From JBHIAG01 sp046758465 (lineage in GTDB: Bacteria > Acidobacteriota > Terriglobia > Acidiferrales > 2-02-FULL-67-57), in assembly GCA_046758465.1 (NCBI GenBank), contig JBHIAG010000067.1, forward strand, positions 1 to 12,113: DNA of 12,113 nucleotides, read 5' to 3'. Positions 11,825 through 12,113 of the stretch are shown piece by piece (the first letter of the stretch is position 1; the number at the start of each line of letters is the position of its first letter). A program made the position numbers and the translations under genes. The notes under the pieces are model-generated. The model was not told the DNA's origin and ran no database searches. It saw only the letters and a list, made by a program, of their open reading frames with translations.

Positions 11825-11867
11825 CGGGCCCCGTCCCGCAAAGCGGAATCCGGGCCCGAAGTCTTTT
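11825..11867 (+). terminator. Probable intrinsic terminator of miaA
   Basis: CGGGCCC (11825-11831) pairs with GGGCCCG (11852-11858), with an inner CCGC-AAA-GCGG hairpin (11836-11846). The run AAGTCTTTT follows (11859-11867). It starts 2 nt after the miaA stop. The T-run is short and interrupted, so efficiency is uncertain. A related hairpin with the same flanks lies at 12036-12069. Confidence 0.65.
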
Positions 11868-11898
11868 GTAACCCCCGCCCTACCGAAAAGGAAACCCT

Positions 11899-11915
11899 CA
11901 GGGGCTAAAGCCCTG
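11899..11915. repeat. GGGCTAAAGCCC hairpin
   Basis: GGGCT (11902-11906), AA, AGCCC (11909-11913) form a tight hairpin; CAGGG (11899-11903) and CCCTG (11911-11915) offer an alternative longer register. It lies in the 290-nt gene-free end of the window. Confidence 0.5.
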
Positions 11916-11934
11916 GATTTTGCAGAGCTAAGAT

Positions 11935-11952
11935 GTCGCCCGTACGGGCGAC
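11935..11952. repeat. Perfect 18-bp palindrome
   Basis: GTCGCCCGTACGGGCGAC equals its own reverse complement, with no spacer. Its core CCCGTACGGG recalls the CCCCATACGGG string of the miaA coding palindrome (11011-11021), though the arms differ. Confidence 0.6.
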
Positions 11953-12007
11953 CCACAAAGCAGGGCAGAGGGGACAGAGCCAAAAGAAATCGGGCGGAGG
12001 GGGACTC

Positions 12008-12025
12008 ACCACAGAGGCACAGAGG
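12008..12025 (+). repeat. CACAGAGG repeat, downstream copy
   Basis: ACCACAGAGGCACAGAGG contains two CACAGAGG units 9 nt apart. It matches in type the 3' end of miaA (11791-11819) and, more loosely, the internal miaA block at 11391-11406. Similar CAGAGG-rich wording (GCAGAGGGGACAGAG) is at 11965-11979. Confidence 0.6.
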
Positions 12026-12035
12026 GGAAATAGAT

Positions 12036-12069
12036 CGGGCCTCCCGGTTAGCGGGAGGCCCGAAGTCTT
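12036..12069 (+). terminator. Terminator-like hairpin, second member of the pair
   Basis: CGGGCCTCCCG (12036-12046), loop GTTAG, CGGGAGGCCCG (12052-12062): a perfect 11-bp stem followed by AAGTCTTAG. The flanks ATCGGGCC and GGCCCGAAGTCTT match the hairpin after miaA, while the interior differs but still pairs. No gene ends directly before it, so it may be a dispersed copy rather than a working terminator. Confidence 0.5.
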
Positions 12070-12088
12070 AGCGGCCGGAGCGAGCTAA

Positions 12089-12107
12089 CACCGGCGAGAC
12101 GCCGGTG
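12089..12107. repeat. CACCGGCG hairpin at the window end
   Basis: CACCGGCG (12089-12096), AGA, CGCCGGTG (12100-12107): a perfect 8-bp stem. It is the last structured motif before the window ends; whatever follows is cut off. Confidence 0.6.
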
Positions 12108-12113
12108 CCACCC

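Noticed and set aside
11823..12113. Possible tRNA or small RNA gene in the gene-free end, given the many hairpins.
   Set aside because: No cloverleaf, T-loop motif or promoter-terminator pair could be found; the hairpins are independent palindromes.

Overview
The window is a GC-rich stretch of a Gram-negative chromosome. It encodes lipid A synthesis (FabZ, LpxA and LpxI), an RlpA outer-membrane lipoprotein and a TonB-type periplasm-spanning protein, so the cell has an LPS-bearing outer membrane. LpxI in place of LpxH, the fabZ-lpxA-lpxI-oxidoreductase order, a secreted M1-type peptidase and many palindromic intergenic repeats fit best with Acidobacteriota. This is an inference from gene content and style; no rRNA or other phylogenetic marker is present.

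Layout. Positions 1-170 are non-coding and hold the first copy of a structured repeat. A zinc-ribbon rhomboid protease (minus) and the lipoprotein gene rlpA (plus) diverge from a 67-nt gap containing a near-consensus sigma-70 promoter. A HIT-family hydrolase follows rlpA. It converges, across a six-unit tandem decamer, on an M1-like metallopeptidase (minus), and an M20 carboxypeptidase-like gene (minus) lies beyond that. The second copy of the structured repeat sits between the two peptidases. From about 6.25 kb all genes are on the plus strand: fabZ, lpxA and lpxI (tightly packed, lpxA and lpxI overlapping by 4 nt), a 247-nt repeat-rich gap, a Gfo/Idh/MocA oxidoreductase of GnnA/WbpB type, a TonB C-terminal-domain protein, a 35-codon membrane micro-ORF, and miaA. 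The last 290 nt hold no gene, only hairpins and repeat fragments.

How the genes fit together. FabZ makes acyl-ACP intermediates, LpxA transfers a 3-hydroxyacyl chain to UDP-GlcNAc, and LpxI cleaves UDP-2,3-diacylglucosamine to lipid X. The oxidoreductase directly after them may alter the nucleotide sugar, as GnnA does for UDP-GlcNAc3N. The partner aminotransferase GnnB and LpxC, LpxD and LpxB are not in the window.

The most unusual feature is the number of small palindromes. Several lie inside open reading frames and keep the frame: the oxidoreductase and the TonB-like gene both carry GCCCCGAA-NN-TTCGGGGC in the same reading frame, and miaA carries two insert-like blocks plus a C-terminal tail made of a repeat also found downstream. 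This resembles the Rickettsia palindromic elements that invade coding genes, but the sequences differ, and it is the main candidate here for something undescribed.
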